Below, piece by piece: positions 1 to 13,900 of a DNA stretch of 64,000 nucleotides. The notes under the pieces were generated by a model. It worked only from the letters and a program-made list of their open reading frames with translations. It did not search any database and was not told the origin of the DNA. Position numbers and translations under genes: made by a program. This stretch comes from Anodontia alba (Eukaryota; Mollusca; Bivalvia; Lucinida; Lucinidae), in the NCBI GenBank assembly GCA_964016985.1, contig OZ024821.1:126630075-126694074 (forward strand), in the 5' to 3' direction. Each line of letters starts with the position of its first letter. Position 1 is the stretch's first letter.

Positions 1-105
1 TTTTGAGCAGAAATAAGAAAAATAATGCATACCCCTGTAAACCCCAGTTTTACTACATAAAAGTGGGGTTTGAGGGGGTCAAAATATTATAGGTATGTTT
101 TCGTG
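1..105. repeat. Arm of palindromic MITE (same family as 19686-19980)
   Basis: The sequence is the reverse complement of about 19700-19800, sharing the TTTTGAGCAGAAATAAG start, the paired AAACCCC stretches and the GTTTTCGTGATG end. Only one arm is present, cut by the window edge. Confidence 0.7.
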
Positions 106-420
106 ATGTCCTCTGAAACCAGTGGGCTGATTGGATCCAAATTTCATCTTTAGCGTCCTTGGGCTGGGGGATTTATAGTTTATGTTTTTTTTTTTTTTTT
201 TTTTTTTTTAGCTCACCAGAGCCGAAAGCTCCGGGGGTGTGGGGGGGGGGGGGGTGGAGGGGGGCTTATAGGATAGGCAGTTTTCCGTCGCTGTCTGTCG
301 TATGTCACCTGTTGTTTGGCATCACTACTTTCAACTTGACATATCCTCCGAAGCCACTAGGCCGATTTGGCCCAAATTCCATCTGCAATATCCTTGGTCT
401 GAGGGATTAAAAATTTGTAT
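106..420 (+). mobile_element. Helitron-like element, truncated 5' end
   Basis: A poly-T run (about 183-209) leads into TTAGCTCACCAGAGCCGAAAG, the same start as the element at 16586. It is followed by a G-run and repeat-module-like text (CCTCTGAAACC, CCGATTTGGCCC). No matching end is seen, so it is a fragment. The poly-T and poly-G runs may also be assembly-sensitive. Confidence 0.5.
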
Positions 421-524
421 TTTTTTTTATTATTAAAATCGGCTGTTTGGATTGATTGCCATGGCAAAATAGTTTGCATAGACTGATAATGGGGTAAATT
501 GAGAAATGGTATTTACTGCCAAAA

Positions 525-1030
525 AAAAAGGGTAACAGAAAAGTCCAGGAAATGATACAATCACAAACCGCTGCCCCTCCCAGATACCAAGAGGATGAGG
601 AGACAGACAAAACCGAACAAGCGCAAATCGAACAAACGTACGAAAATCACCAAGATTAGCTCTCTTTTCCCTATGCGAGGTAATCTCAAAGCTGAAATGC
701 CAGGAAAAAAACACGAGAACAAAATAACACAAGGAAAGACATAAAACAAATTGCCTCGTAGAATAAAACACGAAGGAACAAAGAGAAATACTAACACCGG
801 GACCACTGCCTTAGGACAGTCAGTAGAATAAACCAGCGGGGTGGTGGGGGTTTTAAAGCATTTTTACAGCTAGGCAACTTCAACCTGGGTCCCGATGCAA
901 CTCTTAATATAGAAATATATAAAAATTCGATTCGCATAAAGGCTCCTAACTCAGTCAATGCATCGAAGCGAAAACATAAAAATCAAATTCATCACTATGA
1001 TAAACAAAGACGAGTACTCAAGGCTAATTC
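525..1030 (+). repeat. Basic-protein repeat E, copy 1 (decayed)
   Basis: About 500 bp closely similar to 61272-61765 in the same orientation. One plus frame keeps recognisable protein text in both copies (PRRIKHEGTK, NTNTGTTAL, GPDATLN, IRIKAPNSVN, SKRKHKNQI), but copy 1 has stops in that frame near 568 and 738. I do not recognise the family. It looks like part of a mobile element's coding region. Confidence 0.6.
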
Positions 1031-1149
1031 TATTGTGTGACAGAGTAAATGAAAACTCATAAATGTGGCTGAACCACGCCAAGCCATTGCAGATATTTTG
1101 ACAAAACTTTTATGGAAATGTTCCTTGAGTAATCTTCTGTCAGCCATAT

Positions 1150-1320
1150 ACAGTGCGTATTCTTTCACCAGGTATTAACAACTGCCCTTCTTTAATCAGC
1201 GGAAGGGAGAGAAGTACCATAGAAAAAAATCATGATCAATCTCCATGAAAGAATGGTGCCGACCCCGGCAGGCATCGAATCCGCGTCCTCCAGATCACCT
1301 GAAGTACCAAGGCCAGCAAT
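1150..1320 (-). mobile_element. tRNA-derived SINE S1, partial
   Basis: Contains the S1 body (ATTCTTTCACCAG, CAGCGGAAGGGAGAGAA, GATCAATCTCCATGAAAGAATG) and a mutated tRNA-like head ending GCTGGCCTTGGTACTTCAGG on the minus strand. The distal tail found in full copies is missing. Confidence 0.7.
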
Positions 1321-3121
1321 AAATAAAAGTATTCGTTTGTTTGATATATTCTTATGAAAGAATACATTATACCCCATTTAATTTATCTCAAATAAACAGT
1401 GTTGTGGTGCCCATGAGAACTGCCTTGACGAGGTGGCATTCTGGTGGGTACCCGCAGTACGTGTTTTCATGCAGAGTAGGGAAGGGGGTTGTCCACGGGT
1501 TGTCAACGATCTTTTCTTTCATGGGTTCCTCTGTCGGTTCTATCATTTGTATGATTTCGTGATTTTGATGTTCATGTTAGCCATTACTATTCATAATGAA
1601 CACATTAGTGCAAATAAAATTATTGTCTGTCTATTGCCTTAATACAATTTTTGGTTACTAACATACATGATGATAGATACATTTATGTATTGATGAAATT
1701 ATGCATATATTAAAGATCATGGTTTATACGGTAGGTCACAAGAACCGTAAAAATGATCTTTAGCGATAACAATTTATTTTACCATCATTCTTTGTTTTCT
1801 CTTCAGAAACCGTTCAAACAAAAAAAAAAAACAAAAAAAAAAAACAAAAAAAAACTACAAAAACAAAAACAACATGAAAACCAACAAATTCATTTCATGG
1901 GAACAGGGAACACAAGTCTAAAAATGAAGGGATCAGGGGAACAAATGTATTTTTGGGGAGCAGGGAACATAGATAAGTAAGATTTTGATTTTGGGGAACA
2001 AGGTAAAATGCTTAAATATTTCAGGGGAACAAAGGAACAGGTACCCCATCTGGGAGGATCTCAACAATAAATCAACACTAAGTGCTACGTCACAGTTCAT
2101 GACCCCTTTCGTCACCTGTCTGTCCATTGATTTTTTAAACGTCATGCGCGTGTCATAACCGGTGCGCTAGTAAATAAAACCGTTGGAAACAAAGTTTTCT
2201 TGTTTTGAATATATTTTACAGAAAAATGTTTACGGGCAAAATAAGGTAAGAATAGTATGAAAATACTGTGTTGAGAGCATCTAAGTATTCAAATAAATTT
2301 ATTTCTTGAAATCGTTATAATTTTGAAATCAGATTTTACCCAAGAGCGACATAGACAGAATTCCAACCGATCATACCGGAAACTGGACACTCAATGGCTG
2401 TCGTCAGTTTTTAACATTTTTTAATCGCTGTTTAATGCGTCTCGCTGATATGTCAGCAAAAGTTATCTATGCCTCGATTGATATTTTGATATATATTTTC
2501 ACTGGACGTAGTCGGTACTCGCTAAGATTCTATGATGTTAGCATTTCAAAGGTGCCGCAAAAACGCTTGCACTCCTGGCCATTTCTTAAGAAATGGCTTA
2601 CCGTCACTTTTGATTTTGGACATTATTAATTATTTATGGACAGAACTTCAAGCTCCTGTGATATGGGTATGATATGAAAATTGCCTTATAATAATCTCTA
2701 TGTATGATATTAATACGATCATGAAATGTGGCATCTGACAGCCTGTAAAATTTCAGTTAGTCTCTCCTTTTTGAACTGGATCAAAAATGAAACTATTTTT
2801 TTATCGCATCTCTGAATTAACGTTGGCAACATTTGAGTGACAATTATAGCAACAAGTTAAACATTGCCCTCCTGGCAAACAGATGACAAATTTATATATA
2901 TATGTATTTTTTTGGTTTTGTTTTCTCAGAAAACAGGTTTTGACATTTCATGCAAAGTGTCTTCTAAGAAAAAAGTTAACCTTTGCCACCCCCTGGGTTA
3001 ATTTAACAGAATCTGATGACAAATTTATATCTTCGTCAAAGCCTGTTTTGTGGGAAAAAGAAGAAAAATATTTCAAAATGTCATATGCTGAAATTTTTAC
3101 CCAGCATACTAAGCGTTGGTG
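1321..3121. other. Intron or 3' flank, no gene recognised
   Basis: AT-rich sequence with an A/C low-complexity stretch at about 1817-1875 and no exon with recognisable protein similarity. The final ATP13A1 exon was looked for on the minus strand here and not found. Confidence 0.5.
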
Positions 3122-3595
3122 CAGGCCTCCTAGTGGCCCACTTTGAAAATATAGGTTTTTATGTAGGTTCTTCTTACTCAAAATATAGGTTATTTACAGG
3201 TTTTTCAATAAAAAATATAGGTTAAAAAAAGGTTCTTCCAAACTCACATAGAGATTTAAAACTGAAGAAAATATATTTGATGAATTTTTGCACCACAATT
3301 ATTCAGATAAAGTTGATCTGAATTTTACATAGTCCGAGCGAGCGAAGCGAGCAAGGAAAAAAATACAATTTCTTGACAGTTTTCATCACTTTTTTGGGAC
3401 TAAAAAGTAAAAATAGTAGGGCATTTTGAAGAAAAGTTAGGGTTGAGTCGCGAGAAGGTTCAAAAAGTGAAAAATATAGGTTTTTTCATGAAAATACAGG
3501 CTTTTTATAGGTTTTATGAACAAAATAAAGGTTTTATAGGTTTGACACAAAATTATAGGTTATTATAGGTTTTATAGGTTTCGCTAGGAGGCCTG
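3122..3595. mobile_element. Non-autonomous TIR DNA transposon, 474 bp
   Basis: The ends are perfect 12-bp inverted repeats, CAGGCCTCCTAG, flanked by identical GTTGGTG at 3115-3121 and 3596-3602, which reads as a target-site duplication. The inside is non-coding, rich in ATATAGGTTT repeats and containing GAGCGAAGCGAGCAAGG. The CAGG...CCTG ends suggest hAT or P superfamilies, though these usually give 8-bp duplications. Confidence 0.75.
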
Positions 3596-3813
3596 GTTGG
3601 TGGTTACAGTATTGTCAAAATTCAGCAGTACCCTGACTGTATCGCATTAGATGATAATTTTCTTTTCTATCACAAAGTTGTGCTGTTTTTCTGTTCTACA
3701 TGAAAATACATGTTTTGGGTGTTCATGACAAGTTCTTCCTTGGTGCTTCCAATAATTACCAACAACATGTTTTCATCTAGAAATAAAAAAATAATAATGT
3801 GGATACCCCTCTT

Positions 3814-3921
3814 CCCGGCAGGCACATGACGTAAATATAACGTCACCTCAAAGTCGATGCAACGTCATGACGTTGCATCGACATTGAGGCGACGTTATAT
3901 TTACGTCATGTGCCCGCTGGG
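3814..3921. repeat. 108-bp palindromic MITE
   Basis: Arms are near-perfect inverted copies centred on CGTCATGACG at about 3867. Ends read CCCGGCAGGCACATGACGT and ACGTCATGTGCCCGCTGGG. It carries several TGACGT (CRE-like) motifs as a by-product of symmetry. Confidence 0.8.
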
Positions 3922-4790
3922 TTATTTGGATTAATGGTCAAGGTAAGTAGGCTATCCAATTGTTTTTTCCATCAAAAAATGTATGTTGTAGTACTCATTT
4001 GAATTGTGGAGTAATAAGAAAAATATCAATAATTTTTTGTTAAAAATCTATTTATTTTAGGATGGTTTAGATAACAGAGACGTTATTTAACATGTAGTTT
4101 AGTTTTTGCTTCATGGGGTGGGAACTGACTGGCTGCAAGGTAAAGCTGCAAGGTTGATACCATGACAGTCTTTGAGAAATCCCAGCCCACTGGAAGCAGG
4201 CAAGTATTATCAGCCCTACTAAATTTACTAATAATTCATTCGGACATTTACAGCTTTTTCCAACCTTTTGCAATCTTTTTCTCCTGACAAGGCGGTCCCA
4301 AGGTGCATGACAAGGGCACTGTAACCCACTGACAGTAACCTGCTACCTTTGACAGTAACCTGCGACTTTTGACAGACAACCACCTGTAACCATTTCACTG
4401 TAAAATGCAACCTATGAGAGCAATCAGCAACCTTTAACAGTAACTCTGTGGCCATGTTTGTTTCTTCTTGAGTTGCAGTCAAGAAAAGCTGGGCAGTGCT
4501 GGCTCCCAGCTGACCACATGGTTGTGACATCACCAGTGACATCATAACCATGACTGACAGGCGTATCATATAATTAGCAATCCCATTAATGACACATTTC
4601 TGTAATTGGAACAATTAAGCATTACAATGCCTAGCAATTATTTATTGTAAAGAACAGATCAATATGAAGCCCACTAGAAAAAAATAAGAATACAGTTTAA
4701 GCAGTATATCGTTTTATACTAAAAGCTATCTATATAAGGGCAATGAAGAGTTACTACTGTGGAAACTCAGTTTGTATCTGTAATAATTAC
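3922..4790. other. Non-coding stretch next to exon 15
   Basis: Apart from short direct copies of GACAGTAACCTGC at about 4330-4375, I see no repeats or coding signal. A 128-codon open frame on the minus strand (4228-4614) has no recognisable motif and no splice connection to exon 15. Confidence 0.5.
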
Positions 4791-4934
4791 CTCATCTGGT
4801 AATGCGACCATTTCAAAATACTCTGTAGCCTCTGGTACAAGTCCACTGGCTAGTGCTACTATAGTGCCTCCACTGATACACAGACTGTATAACAATGGTT
4901 TATTACTGCCTAAACTCTCCATGAATGGTTCTCC
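4791..4934 (-). CDS. ATP13A1: ATP13A1 exon 15 (membrane helix, penultimate or last but few)
   Basis: Encodes 48 residues, [20 protein letters not shown] through [16 protein letters not shown]. PFMESLxxNKPL is a P5A hallmark. The donor GTAATT follows a complete Glu codon. The family normally continues with about 40 more residues (a final helix and short tail); I could not find that exon in 1-4790. Confidence 0.94.
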
Positions 4935-7900
4935 CTACAAAGAGAACACAAAATTAAGCTACATTATTACAAACTTGAATAACAGACATTCATTCAAATT
5001 GATTTCATCCTATATTCATTTTCCAAAAAGATTTTTATTCAGATTACATGCATTATGATGAGAACAGAAAATCAATTAATTCATGGCAAACTTTACAAAG
5101 CTGTGTCATCTGAATAAAACATTTTCTTGGAGATGTCAAAAAGATGGAGATAGCAAGAGTAAACTAACAATAAACTAGAAATGTGTCAGTATGACACAGA
5201 TGCCCCCGCCCAGGGCCATCCTCACCCAGGCGCAGGTATTTTGCAAAAAATGAAGTTGAAAAAGGCCCATAACTCTCATAATAATTGGCAGACTTTACCC
5301 TAAATCAAACTTTTTTAAAACAAGAAAAATGCCTAACGCATTATGGGCAGGTTTTTCAAAAGGTCAATGAAAAGGTAAACCTCGGAAGACCCAATGCCCA
5401 CGGTCATGACATCGCTATTTTAAAGGACAGATTTATGAAAAATCCGTTCAAAATTCAATTTTGGCTGCACAAGCTTTCGGCTTCAGGTACCTAACAAAGA
5501 AAGTCAGCGTTGTCTCTCTTATAAAGGGCATGCCTACTTGCCCTTATCTATGCCTCTACCAAATATTATCAAAATATTTCAAACCATTTAGAAGTTATGA
5601 AGTGTACAAGAATTTGGCTTAGAAATTCATTCGGGGGAGTTAACTTGAAAAAATAGCCATCAAAAGAGATGGCAAATCCCCTGACCGCACCGCAAATGGC
5701 AGTCTTTTTTCAATCTAGGGCATCAGAGATGTAATTTTATCAAGGGATACACTTGTTTAACCCTGCAGTGGGTGATAACTCCACAACTGTGAATCAGACA
5801 CAGAACTCTAAAACCATAAGTTGTAGAAACTGGAGTTTGTGTTTTTCAACAAAGAAACTGAAAATAATGAGAAAAATAAGGCCCGTTGCCTGCAATGATT
5901 ATAACTCTCAAACCGTAAGTCATGGAAACTGGATTTTTTGTTTGCTAGTATGTGATTTTCAACAAAGAATCCAAAAATAATGAGAAAAATAAGGCCTGTT
6001 GCCTGCAAAGATTATAACTCTCAAACTGTAAGTCATAGAATCTGGATTTTGTGTTCGTTAGTGAGTGATTTTCAACAAAGAATCCAAAAATAATGAGAAA
6101 TATAAGGCCCTTTGCCTGCAAGGCCTGTAACTCTTCAGCCATTAGTCTGAGAAACTCAATTTTGTGTTCGCTAGTAAGTGATTTTCAACAAAGAATCCAA
6201 AAATAACTAGACCATGAAGTGAGCATATGCTCACTAATACCCCCGGCCATGGCCATCAGTATAGCCAGAACAAAAAAGGGAAATAACTCTAAGGGACCTG
6301 GCCCCATGGCCCTTATTTTCTTTCCCACATTTGTGTACATGACATGCCAACTCAACTAGTCATACTTGTCATGTGTACAAAATTTCAAGTTTCTAGGTAA
6401 AGTAGTTCCTGAGATATCTTTGACACAATGCCATGGCCATCAGTTTTGCCAGAACAAAGGGAAATAACTAATGGACCTGGCCCCATGGCCCTTATTTTCT
6501 TTCCCACAATACAACTAGTCATATTTGTCATGTGTACAAAATTTCAAGTTTCTAGGTAAAGTAGTTCCTGAGATATCTTTGACACAAGTAACTGCCATGG
6601 CCATCAGTATAGCCAGAACAACAAAGGGAAATAACTAAGGGACCTGGCCCCATGGCCCTTATTTTCTTTCCCACAATACAACTAGTCATACTTGTCATGT
6701 GTACAAAATTTCTAGGTAAAGTAGTTCCTGAGATATCTTTGACACAAAATAAATGTTAACAGACTGACAGACAGACAGACTGACAGACACACAGAAAAGA
6801 CAAACACTATATACCCCCATTGCATACTTTGTATGCCGGGGGTATAATGAGAAAAATAAAGCCTGCTGAATGCATTGCTGATAAATCTGCATTCGAAGTG
6901 TAAGTAAGGGAGATAACTCCAACATTCCGTAGGTCATAGTTGTCCTTACATATTGTGACACACCTAGTTTATGTTCTAAGCATCTCTACATACTATCATC
7001 AAAATGTCTCCACTGGTTAAAGAGGTATGGCCTGCACAAGATTTTACTACCAGGGGAGATAATTGAAAATAAATGGAGTAATGAGTAACCCATAGTTACA
7101 ATTTTTAAATGCAACTCTCCTTCTTAATGTTCTAAGCATCCCTATTAATTATCACCAAAAAATCTCAACTGGTAGAGAAGTTATGACCATCAGCAAATTT
7201 AAAAAATATGGGAAATAACTCAAAAATGGAGTCAGACTTGTCTTTTGTGTACATGACATGCCAACTCAATGTCCTCTACAACTTGATGAAGTATCATAAA
7301 AATATCTCAAAAGGTTGAAGAGTTATGGCCTGCACAAGATTTAACAAATATGGGAGATAACTCCAGAAATGAGTCAGAGTTGTTGTTCTTGTTATGTGAC
7401 ACAACTACTCAATGTCCTCTACAACTTGATTAAGTATCATGATAATATCTCAAAGGGTTATTGAGTTATTGCCTGCACAAGATTTCATAACTATGGGAGA
7501 TAACTCCAGAACGCAGTCAGTTAGAGTTGTCATTCTTGTATGCAACACCCCTGCTCAATGTCCTCTACCTATTGGTGAAGTATCATGAAAATAACTTATA
7601 AGGTTTTAGAGTTAAGGGCCGCACAAGATTTAACAACTATGGGAGATAACTCCCAAAAGGGAGTCAGCTAGAATTGTTGTTCTTGTATGTGACACACCTA
7701 TTCAATGTCCTCTACAACTTGATCAAGTATCATGAAAATATCTAAAAGAGTTATTGTTATGGCCTGCACAAGATTTTATAACTATGGGAGATAACTCAAG
7801 AACACAGAGTTATCTTTCTTGTATGTGACACACCTACTCAATGTCCTCTACCTAATGGTGAAATATCATGAAAATACCTTAAAGGGTTTTAGAGTTATGG

Positions 7901-10900
7901 GCTGCACAAGATTTAAAAACTATGGGAGGTAACTCCAAAACGGAGTCAGCTAGAGTTGTCTCTTTTGCACGTGACACACCTACTGATCGCCCTCTCTATC
8001 CCTACTAAATATGAAAGCAATCGGCTGAAGAATAACGGTAACACAACTTTGAAAAAAAGGTTCACCAAAAGGTAAACCTGGGGGGTCCGGATGAAAAGAT
8101 ATTGAATGGAAACCATTTTTCAACTATTTTTCAACATTGATAAAGGTCCATAACTCCAAAAATAATTGATGGATTTTACCCTTAATCAAACTTGACCTAT
8201 ATTTTATAATTATATGCTTCTGTATAAAATATGAATCCAATTCACTAATCTTTTAAAATGTTATCGAATGGACACCATTTTTCAAAGTTGAAAAAGGGCC
8301 ATAACTCCAAATAAAATTGATGGATTTTACCTGAATCGTACCTGACCTACATTTTATGATTATATACCTGTGTATAAAATTTGAATCCAATACACTAATC
8401 TTTTCAAAAGATATCAAATGGAAACCATTTTTCAACTATTTGTCAACATTGATAAAGGGCTGTAACTCCAAAAATAATTGGTGGATTTTACCCTAAATTG
8501 AACTTGACCTACATTTTATGATTATATATCTGTGTATAAAATTTGAATCTAATACACTAATCTTTTCAAAAGTTATCAAATGGAAACCATTTTCAACTAT
8601 TTTTCAACATTGATAAAGGGCTGTAACTCCAAAAATAATTGGTGGATTTTACCCTAAATCGAACTTGACCTACATTTTATGATTCTATACCTGTGTACAA
8701 AATTTCAGTCCAATACACCAACCCCTTCAAAAGATATCGCATGGAAACCATTTTTCAAAGTTGAAAATTTTTCAAAGTCGAAAAGGGCCATAACTCCCAA
8801 AATAATTGGCCGATTTTACCCTTAATTGAACTTGACCTGTATTTTATGATTATATACCTGTGTATAAAATTTCAATCCAATACACCAATCCTTTCAAAAG
8901 ATATCGCACGAAACCAAAAGTGTTACGTACGGGACGGACGTACGGGACGGACGGACGTACGGACACCGGTGATACTATATGCACCCCCATTGAAAATGGC
9001 GGGGGCATAAAAAAGTATATAAACTGTTCAAAGTACCTACCCTATAATTTACAGCAAATGTTGACACTTGTAATGACATAGAGATGATATAGACTGTGGT
9101 ATTGAGTAGATTTGGTGAAAACTTTGCTTCAAAATCGACCTTACCTTCCCTGCAAGAAAAACAAACAGCAGTATTAAATGTTATGTTTAGATTTCAGATT
9201 GTTCTTTAGGATACAGGAAAGTGCAGTTGGACTTTAATATCAGTACCTTTTGCTAGGATATTGTGAAAGTTTGGACTAACTCTGGAGCCAGGACGTATAT
9301 GTATCTATCTGCAAAATTTTGCTTTTTCACTGTCAAACTGAATTTATAATTATGTACAATAATTGCTTGCTTTAAGCAGAATCACTGGAAGCTTTAGAAT
9401 TTACTGACAAACAGGAAAAGACCCTTATCTTGACTAAATTGCTCCTTTTTGAGTGTTACATCTGGGTATATTTAAGTTATTTATAATGAAAGAGTAAATT
9501 ATGTGTTTCATCAATAAACTTAATGTAAATAACAAAACAAGTACATGTTGACATGATACTAGCGCCAGTCACATTATACTAGCACTGGTAAGATCAGTCT
9601 TAACCATTTCTTCAAAACGCTGGGTGCCAAGCAAAAGAGCAGCCAATACCAATTTTAGAAAATCTTGGGTATGACCCAGTTGGGGACTGAACCCACAAAG
9701 ATGGATGCACTATCAACCGAGCCACTCAAATTGGTAGAATAGTCAGGTAGTTAACCATAGCTCCACATAAATGCACTTTTTTTTTTTTACCTAAAATAAT
9801 AATGTATTTCTTATTTCTCCACAAAACAATGTTGAGGGTACTCATTAGAAGCACCTGACTGAGACACTTCTAAAGTGTAAACAGCACATCTGGAGCTTTG
9901 GTTAACTCATATATCCCATATTTGTTTAAATTTCTGACTTAAAGAGGTATTAACAAGTTGCCATAATTACCATAAACATTTAATCAATGTTAACTTCTTA
10001 CCATACTAATCCTAACATCTGACATTCATCCGCCCAGGAGTTGTTGCTCAAATACATGTAAGGCACTTTTTTTCAATCAAAAATTGATATTTTTCTTATT
10101 TTTCCATAAAAATATATGTTGTGGGTACTCATTAGAAGTGCCTTGGGAAGGTGCTTCTAACTAATGCCCACACCACAATGTTTGTTTTTGTAGAGACATA
10201 AGAAAAAAATATTTGTCTGATACCCTTTAGTGTCCAAAACTGTACTGAAATGGTAACATGCTTAAAAAGTACTGATGGAAAGGCAAACAGTGTAGACCCT
10301 GATCTAGGTCTACACTATTTGCTCAAGCATGTCTGTCCAAACTTTGGCAGGCAGGTGGAAAAAATCAAACTCACCTTGGTGGGGACAAGGCTTGAGCTTC
10401 TCTCACTAGGAAAATCAGACATACAAAATGGACAACAAACTGTATAAACACTGTCAGTATTGTGTACACATTGAATATATTAGGGAGTGGTCTCTGTTTA
10501 GATAAATATTTCAAAGGCTGCAAAAAAGAAAAAGAAAATTTCATGTTAGGTATTATATGATGACCATAACATTCAGCATCCTTACCTGCATTACTGAATG
10601 TTTGTTTTTGTTTGTGTTGAGGTTTTACGGCCCAGTCAACCCAATGGGGTCATGTCGAGCGCAGTCAGTTTACCTAACCACACGTTTACTGGGCAGGCTT
10701 AGTCCTCTAAGCGGTTAACCAGTATTGTGCACATTCTTTCGCCAAAAACTGACAACTGCCCTTCTTGAATCAGCGGAAGGGAGAGAATGACCGTAGAAAA
10801 TATTTCATGATCAATCTCCACGAACCGGCGACCTCCTGGTCTCCAGTCGGACGGCGCATCCAACTGAGCCACCGAGGCGGGCAAATTACTGAATGACATT

Positions 10901-13900
10901 ATTAATCTTCTCTGCTATGATCAAGTACCAGTCCAAGTTTGCACCAAAATAAATCTATGGTCAAAATCAATGCGGAATTTAAGTTTTTAAAACCAGGCAA
11001 TTTTTTTTTTGCAATGTAAAAGTGCATGAACATACCAAGTCCCTAGGGAAAAGTCACATTTCTGGAAATTTTCTGTGTGATGTTATCTGCAAGTTGTTCT
11101 AAATACTACTGGGAGGCAGTATTTTTTTTTTTTTGCACTTGTTCATGTCATAAAAACGAAAGTAAAATCTGACACACAAATGTTGACACCCCCGGATTGT
11201 ACAACAGCTCTTCCTATACTTTCACAGAGAAGAGGTAAAACTTAGCTGTACACACTTAAAAGTAAACTGGCACTTGAATAGATCAATGAAAACATTTTTT
11301 CTCTATTTAGAACTGTAATTATAGTATTTTTTTTTAACTCCCCAGGAGCATTGCTCCAGGTCAGCTTTTGCAGTGACCTGTTGACTGTCGTCCTTCAGTT
11401 TTTCATGTTTTTGACATCTCCTTCAGAATCGTAAGTCAGATTGAGCTGAAACTTTGGATGAGGCATTGTGGCTATATGGAGATTCAAAACTGCTAAAATT
11501 TCTGTTGCAATATCCAAAATGGCTACCACGCCCATCTTGAAATTCTTTAAACAACATCTTATCCCAAGCTGTAAGTTGGATTTAGCCGAAACTTGACTGG
11601 GGGCATTGAAGTGACCAAGAGATTTAGAATTGCTAAAATCTTTCCATTCCAATATCCAAGATGGCCACCATGGTGGCCAGCTTGAAATACTTCAAAATTA
11701 TGACATATCCTTCCAAACCCCAAGTCTGACTGAGCTGATACTTGATTGGAGGCATTGGAGTGACATAGAAATTCAGAATTGCTAAAATTGTTCCGTTCCG
11801 ATATCCAAAATGGCAGCCATCTTGAAAATCTTCAAAAAACATCTCCTTCCAAACCATATGTTGGATTGAGGTGAAACTTGATGGGAGGAATAGGAGCAAC
11901 CTAGAGATTCAGAATTGCTAAAATTGTTCCATTTTGAGATCCAAGATGGCCACCAGAGCAGCCATATTGAAAATCTTCAAACCACATCTGCTCATGACCC
12001 CTAATTCCTATTGAGCCCAAACTTGGTGGGAGGCATTGGGTGACATAGAGATTTAGAACTGCTAAAATCATTTGGTTCCAATATTCAAGAGGGCAGCCAT
12101 AGTGGCCACCTTCAAAATGTTGAAACCACATTTGCTCCTGAACGGTAAGTTGGATTAAGCTGAAACTTGGTGAGAGGCATTAGGGAGACATGGAGATTCA
12201 GAACTGCATAAATCATCACAGCAGCCATCTTAAAATTCTTCAAATGACATCTCTTCCCAAACCGTTAGTTGGATTGAGCAAAACTTTATGGGAGGTATCT
12301 GAGTGACATAGAGATTCAGAATTGCTAAAATTGTTTTGTTCTAATATCCAAGATGACCACCACAGTTGCTATCTTGAAAATCTTCAAGCCTCATCTGCTC
12401 CGAAATGGTAAGTCAGATTGAGGTGAAACTGCTCCCAAATGGTAAGTCAGATTGAGCCGAAACTTGGCACAAGGTATTGGGACAATATGGAGATTCAGAA
12501 TTGCTAAAAGCATTTTGTTATGATATCCAAGATGGCCGCCATCTTAAATATCTACAAAAGTTAGCTCCAGGTCAGCTTATGCCATGTCTGTCATCTGTCT
12601 GTTGGTTGTTAACTTTTCACATTTTTTGACATCTCCTCTAGAATAGTATGTTGGATTGAGCTGAAACTTGGTGTAAGGCATTGGGCTATACAGAGATTCA
12701 ACACTGCCAAAATTGTTGCTTCCAATATACAAGATGGCCGCCTGGGCAGCCATCTTGAAAATCTTCAAACCACATCTGCTCCCGTACGCTAAGTTTGATT
12801 GAGCCTAAACTTGGTGGGAAGCACTGGGGCAACATGGAGATTCAGAGTTGCTAAAATCATTCAGTCCAGATATCCAAAGTGGCAATCTTGAAGTTGTTCA
12901 AACAACATCTCCCAATCTTAAGTCAGAATGAGCTGAAACTTGATGGGCAGCATCGAGAGGATATGAAAATTCTGAATTGCTAAAATTGTTCTGTTCCGAT
13001 TTCCAAGATGTCTACCATGGTGGCCATCTTGAAAATGTTCAAACTACACCTGCTCCCGAACGCTAAGTCAGACTGAACCCAAACTTGGTGGGAGGCATTG
13101 GGGCAACATGGAGATACAGAATTACTAAAATCGTTCCGTATAGATGTCAAAAATGGACACCATAGAGGCCATCTTGAAATTCTTCAAACCACATCAAATG
13201 AGAAACATAAAGTCAGTTTGAGCTGAAACTTGGTAGGAGGAATTGGAGTGACATGGAGATTCAGAACAGCTAAAGCTGTTCCGTTCTGATATCCAAAATG
13301 GCGGCCATCTTGTAAATCTTCAAATGAAATCTGCACCTGAAGGGTAAGTCAAATTTAGCTGAAACTTGGTGGTAGGCACTTGGGAGATATGAGATTCAGA
13401 ATTGCTAAAATCGTTCCGTTCAGATATCCATGATAGCCACCATGGTGCCCATCTTGAAATTCTTCAAACGATATCTCCTTCTAAACAGAAAGTTGGATGG
13501 AGCTGAAACTTGACGGGAGGCATCTGAGTAAATTTAGAGATTCACCATGGCCATCTTGAAAATCTTCAATTGTTCTGCTCCAGAACGTTAAGTCAGATTG
13601 AGCCGAAACTTGGTGGAAGGCATCGGGGTAACATGGAGATTTAGAGTTGCTAAAATGGTTCCATTCTGATATCTAAAGTGGCCACCATGGCAGCCATCTT
13701 GAAATTCTTCAAACCACATCTCCTCCCAAAGTCAGATTGCGCCGAAACTTGATGGGAGGCATAGGGGTGACATTGAGATTCACAATTGCTAAAATTGTTC
13801 ATTTCCAATATCCAAAGATGGCAGCCAAGATGTCAATCTTGAAACTCTTCAAACAATATCAGATTCTGAATTGCTAAAGGCAATCTGATCTGATAGCCAA

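Noticed and set aside
4228..4614. 128-codon minus-strand open frame downstream of exon 15
   Set aside because: No similarity to the expected ATP13A1 C-terminus, no splice acceptor in phase, and composition like non-coding sequence.
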